Source: Mesotoga sp. UBA6090 (GTDB lineage Bacteria; Thermotogota; Thermotogae; Petrotogales; Kosmotogaceae). Taken from it: a DNA stretch of 23,999 bases. Every line of letters begins with the position of its first letter. Within the stretch, counting starts at the first letter, position 1. This document shows positions 21,556-23,999 of this stretch, piece by piece. Made by a program: the position numbers and the translations under genes. The notes under the pieces are model-generated. The model was not told where the DNA came from. It searched no databases and worked only from the letters and a program-made list of their open reading frames with translations. Location: positions 1-23,999 of the forward strand of contig NZ_DIXC01000056.1 of assembly GCF_002435945.1 (NCBI RefSeq), given 5' to 3'.

Positions 21556-22880
21556 TGGCCACCGTCCTTATTATTGGACGACCAAATGTAGGAAAGTCAA
21601 CTCTATTCAATAGACTTGTAGGTGGCAGGAGAGCCATAGTAGATGATATTCCCGGTGTAACACGTGATTTCACTGTGGGAAGAGTCGACTGGCAGCAGCG
21701 CACCTTTCAGCTTGTCGATACATGCGGGCTTTTTGAGAATCCGGAAAACATAGTTGAAGAGAAGATGAAAGAGGTCACCCTCGAGCTTTTGAGCGAGGGT
21801 GACCTTATTCTTTTTGTGGTGGACGGAAGAAACGGCCTCACAAGCGCAGATCTGGAACTGGCAGACTACTTGAGAAAACAGCGTTTGCAGATTGTCTTTG
21901 TTGCCAACAAGGTTGAGAATCTCGATTCCTTCTACTCCAGTGTTGGGAATGAGATCTTTTCACTCGGTTTCGGTGACCCCATAAAAGTCTCTTCTGCTCA
22001 CGGTCTGAACATCGACATACTATTGGACAAGATCTTTGATCGTCTGGTCGCTCTAGGTCATTCGGTTGAAACAGAAGAAATTGATGAATCTGCACTGAAA
22101 ATCTCGATTGTTGGAAAACCCAACGCGGGAAAGTCCTCTATCTTCAACTGGATTGTAGGGAGTCCTAGAAGTCTTGTAACGGAAGTTTCCGGCACAACGC
22201 GCGATACAGTTGATGAAACGGTGGTGATTGATGATATACCCATTACCTTTATTGACACCGCGGGCATAAGAAAGAAGTCTAAAGTCAAGGTAATGAACGT
22301 AGAATACTACAGCGTAATGAGAGCCATAGATGCGCTTGAAAGATCGGACATCATCATTATGGTAATAGATTCTGCCGATGGAATAGGCAATCAGGATCAG
22401 CGTATCGCAGGCCTTGCTGAAAAGAATGGAAAGGCGACTATCGCGGTCTTCAACAAGTGCGACCTAGTCGATGGCAGAAGGAAAAAGGCGCTGTCGAGGA
22501 CCTTCAAACAAGACCTGTACTTCATAGATTATAGCCCAGTTGTCTTCGCCTCGACTTTAACTGGTGAAGGTATGGATGAACTGCTGGACAACATAATGCT
22601 GGTAACCAAGAAGATAGATCTCAGGATACCTACCGGTCTCCTCAATACGCTTTTGCAGAGATACTCTGAGGGAACCCCGGCACCGGGGAAGGGCAAGAAA
22701 CGCGGGAAAATCTACTACGGAGCTCAAATTGCCAGCCGACCTCCAATAATAATGCTGAATGTAAATGATCCTGCGCTCTTCACAGAGCCTTATCTGCGAG
22801 GAATCAGAAATTCTATTCGACTGAATTTCGATCCATTCGACGGAACTCCAATCTTCTTGAAACTCAGGAGGAAGAGATGA
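21555..22880 (+). CDS. der: Ribosome-assembly GTPase Der (EngA)
   Basis: Der has two tandem GTPase domains and a C-terminal KH-like domain and is needed for 50S subunit maturation. Domain 1 has GRPNVGKS (8-15), GVTRD (34-38), DTCG (55-58) and NKVE (118-121). Domain 2 has GKPNAGKS (187-194), GTTRD (213-217), DTAG (234-237) and NKCD (300-303). The KH domain covers about 350-441 (GKKRGKIYYGAQIASRPP). In domain 1 the G4 motif ends in Glu rather than Asp. The 441-residue length is normal. The GTG start shares one base with the rpsA TAG stop, behind an AGGAGAAAG site, so translation is probably coupled. Confidence 0.95.
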   Translation: MATVLIIGRPNVGKSTLFNRLVGGRRAIVDDIPGVTRDFTVGRVDWQQRTFQLVDTCGLFENPENIVEEKMKEVTLELLSEGDLILFVVDGRNGLTSADLELADYLRKQRLQIVFVANKVENLDSFYSSVGNEIFSLGFGDPIKVSSAHGLNIDILLDKIFDRLVALGHSVETEEIDESALKISIVGKPNAGKSSIFNWIVGSPRSLVTEVSGTTRDTVDETVVIDDIPITFIDTAGIRKKSKVKVMNVEYYSVMRAIDALERSDIIIMVIDSADGIGNQDQRIAGLAEKNGKATIAVFNKCDLVDGRRKKALSRTFKQDLYFIDYSPVVFASTLTGEGMDELLDNIMLVTKKIDLRIPTGLLNTLLQRYSEGTPAPGKGKKRGKIYYGAQIASRPPIIMLNVNDPALFTEPYLRGIRNSIRLNFDPFDGTPIFLKLRRKR

Positions 22881-23500
22881 GGTACGTACTATTCGCACTC
22901 ATAGGATACATAATGGGTTCTATACCCTTCAGTTTCATCATTCCGCTAGTTCGTGGAGTGAACATAACGAAAGTAGGAAGCGGCAACGTCGGTGGAACGA
23001 ATGTATTGAGAAGCATGGGTGGCTACGCGGGAGCCGTTGCTATGATCCTTGACGGTCTCAAGGCCTTCATTCCAGTAATAATCGCCCGGGCTGTCTTCGG
23101 AGTCTCTCTTGCTGAGGGAATGATGATCGGTTTTTTCGCTGCTGTCGGTCATAGCTACTCAATCTTCTTGAAATTCAAGGGCGGCAAGGCAGTGGCCTGT
23201 ACAGTCGGAACGCTTTCCGGAACTCTGCCCTGGTACGTCGCCATCTTCTTTGGAATCTGGATTCCTATAGTCCTAGTAACGCAGTACGTTTCCTTGGCAT
23301 CGGTACTTGCTCTTGCGATTCTTTCAGGCGTTCTCTTCTTGACTGAAGGCTATGCAGTTGGTCTATGGATGCTAGCCTTCTTCGGTTTTTCTCTTTACAG
23401 ACACAGGAAGAACGTCGCTGCGCTGTTAAGGGGTGAGGAGAGAAAGACCGATCTCATCGCCGCCTTCAGAAGAAAACACAATGAAATGCAAGATCGTTAG
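22877..23500 (+). CDS. plsY: Acyl-phosphate:glycerol-3-phosphate acyltransferase PlsY
   Basis: PlsY is an integral membrane enzyme that transfers the acyl group of acyl-phosphate to glycerol-3-phosphate, the first acylation in phospholipid synthesis. The 207-residue protein has about five membrane segments and the three PlsY motifs: GSIPFSFI near the N-terminus, VGSGNVGGTNVLR (34-46), and GHSYSIFLKFKGGKAVA near 90-107. The last motif has Ala where GGKGVA is usual, a mild variation. The ATG overlaps the der stop (ATGA) behind AGGAGGAAGAG. It is the last gene of the aspS operon. The tail is charged. No standard terminator follows; the stop codon lies inside an 11-base sequence repeated 115 bases downstream. 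Confidence 0.93.
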   Translation: MRYVLFALIGYIMGSIPFSFIIPLVRGVNITKVGSGNVGGTNVLRSMGGYAGAVAMILDGLKAFIPVIIARAVFGVSLAEGMMIGFFAAVGHSYSIFLKFKGGKAVACTVGTLSGTLPWYVAIFFGIWIPIVLVTQYVSLASVLALAILSGVLFLTEGYAVGLWMLAFFGFSLYRHRKNVAALLRGEERKTDLIAAFRRKHNEMQDR

Positions 23501-23622
23501 GCAGTTACCTAGGCTAGTCTGGGAGAGCATTACATCTTCGCCAGTCTCACTACGGACCCCAGTCCTTGCTTCGCAAAGCCCAGTTCCGACTTCGTCGTGC
23601 AAGAAAATCCCTTAGGCAGTTA
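23497..23622 (+). repeat. 11-bp direct repeats flanking a 104-bp segment after plsY
   Basis: TTAGGCAGTTA occurs at 23497-23507 (containing the plsY stop TAG) and again at 23612-23622. The segment between them holds one copy of the 39-nt double-hairpin repeat. This resembles a target-site duplication around a small insertion, although no terminal inverted repeats are obvious. Confidence 0.45.
23559..23597 (-). repeat. 39-nt double mini-hairpin repeat, copy 2 (inverted)
   Basis: The reverse complement matches 602-640 at 37 of 39 bases, including both GAA-loop hairpins. The flanks are unrelated. The two copies face each other across the window. Confidence 0.75.
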
Positions 23623-23682
23623 TGAAAGATTGCTGATCGTTGTTCAAAAGAGCTGTTCCAACTAATAGTCGTCCTAACGCCG

Positions 23683-23710
23683 TCATCCCGGTCTGGAACC
23701 GGGATCTGGT
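23683..23710 (+). repeat. GTCATCCCGG/CCGGGATCTGG palindromic repeat
   Basis: ATCCCGG (23686-23692) pairs with CCGGGAT (23700-23706) around a seven-base loop. The unit matches those at 1003 and 1131 and is followed by TCTTG as in related elements. Confidence 0.72.
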
Positions 23711-23774
23711 CTTGAAAAGCCCTAGGTAGCAGGAATGCGTGGCGGTTGGCAAGGAAAGAAAGCCTTCGTTTGAG

Positions 23775-23830
23775 AGCGGGAATCTGTTCTTCGTTCTTGG
23801 TAAGGTCAAGAACCAAGAGCGAGATACCTA
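23775..23830 (+). repeat. Interspersed repeat, copy 2 (AGCGGGAATCTGTTCTTCG)
   Basis: 24 of the first 26 bases match 201-226, with weaker gapped similarity beyond. Internal arms TTGGT and ACCAA (around 23797-23815) form a small hairpin. Confidence 0.7.
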
Positions 23831-23960
23831 ATCACGGTCTGGCATGACAGAAAGTAGGGTTCTCACAATCCCGCAACAAAACCACGATCAGCTAGCGGCT
23901 CTTCCCCAAGACACTGGCGCGTAAGTGCCAGCAGACAACGTTGTCCGTCCAAGAAAAAGA

Positions 23961-23975
23961 ATTTGTTCTTCGTTC
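23961..23975 (+). repeat. Interspersed repeat, short copy 3
   Basis: ATTTGTTCTTCGTTC matches the core of the copies at 201 and 23775 at 14 of 15 bases. The rest may be degraded or lie beyond the window. Confidence 0.5.
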
Positions 23976-23999
23976 CAGTGTGCCAAGAAGGCGAAGAAG

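Larger units (their letters stand above)
23501..23999. other. Non-coding repeat-rich island downstream of plsY
   Basis: No gene is supported in these 499 bases. Contents: the 39-nt double-hairpin repeat (23559-23597), a GTCATCCCGG palindrome (23683-23710), two copies of the TGTTCTTCGTTC element (23775-23830 and 23961-23975), a CTGGC/GCCAG hairpin near 23913-23932 and the 12-bp palindrome GACAACGTTGTC (23934-23945). Short open frames across it reproduce the same peptides as repeats in the first island, which shows they are translated repeats, not genes. Confidence 0.7.

Noticed and set aside
23683..23710. Terminator for the aspS-plsY operon
   Set aside because: The hairpin is good but no T-run follows, it is nearly 200 bases after plsY, and it is a member of the dispersed palindrome family.
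23550..23816. 88-codon minus-strand open frame in the second island
   Set aside because: Same repeat-derived peptide as in the first island, no credible start signal, no recognisable domain.

Overview
The window reads as a chromosomal segment from a member of the Thermotogota, most likely the Mesotoga/Kosmotoga side of the phylum. This is inferred from gene content, not from a marker search. The pointers are an SLH-domain, coiled-coil, C-terminally anchored Omp-alpha type toga spacer; a fused cytidylate kinase/IspH; strong GGAGG Shine-Dalgarno sites combined with many TTG starts; and tightly overlapping genes. Coding density is very high from about 1454 to 23500. Both ends are non-coding islands rich in short palindromic repeats.

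Layout. Positions 1-198 hold the 3' end of a group II intron: the last 39 codons of its maturase/reverse transcriptase, a textbook domain V and a domain VI hairpin. Positions 199-1453 are a repeat island, ending in a five-unit 14-bp tandem repeat and a good promoter. Positions 1454-2867 (+) carry ccdA and a secreted thioredoxin-fold protein, a small membrane redox relay. These run head-on into a long minus-strand cluster (14636 down to 2851): asnS, ruvB, nadK, phoU, a 1450-residue LptF/LptG-LptA-LptD fusion, family 4 uracil-DNA glycosylase, a UDP-glucose 4-epimerase-like gene, rarA and a macro-domain gene. Most of these are spaced by about ten bases or overlap; the exception is a gap of about 140 bp between ruvB and nadK. 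Upstream lies a monocistronic Omp-alpha-like gene (minus) with its own terminator. Divergent from it is a plus-strand operon aspS, cmk-ispH, rpsA, der, plsY (16570-23500). Positions 23501-23999 are a second repeat island that shares elements with the first.

How the genes fit together. The window mixes housekeeping functions (two aminoacyl-tRNA synthetases, Holliday-junction branch migration, replication-fork repair, uracil repair, NADP synthesis, isoprenoid precursor synthesis, ribosomal protein S1, ribosome-assembly GTPase, phospholipid synthesis) with three envelope-specific pieces: the Omp-alpha spacer, the LptF-LptD fusion and the CcdA/thioredoxin pair. The most striking item is the fusion. 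One polypeptide carries an inner-membrane LPS-export permease, a seventh membrane segment that looks like a retained signal peptide, one OstA/LptA module and a long LptD-like barrel ending in Phe. It has only two cysteines, placed like one disulfide pair of E. coli LptD. Whether it is known in this lineage under a plain YjgP/YjgQ name needs a database check, but the architecture visible here suggests a single-protein bridge from cell membrane to toga.
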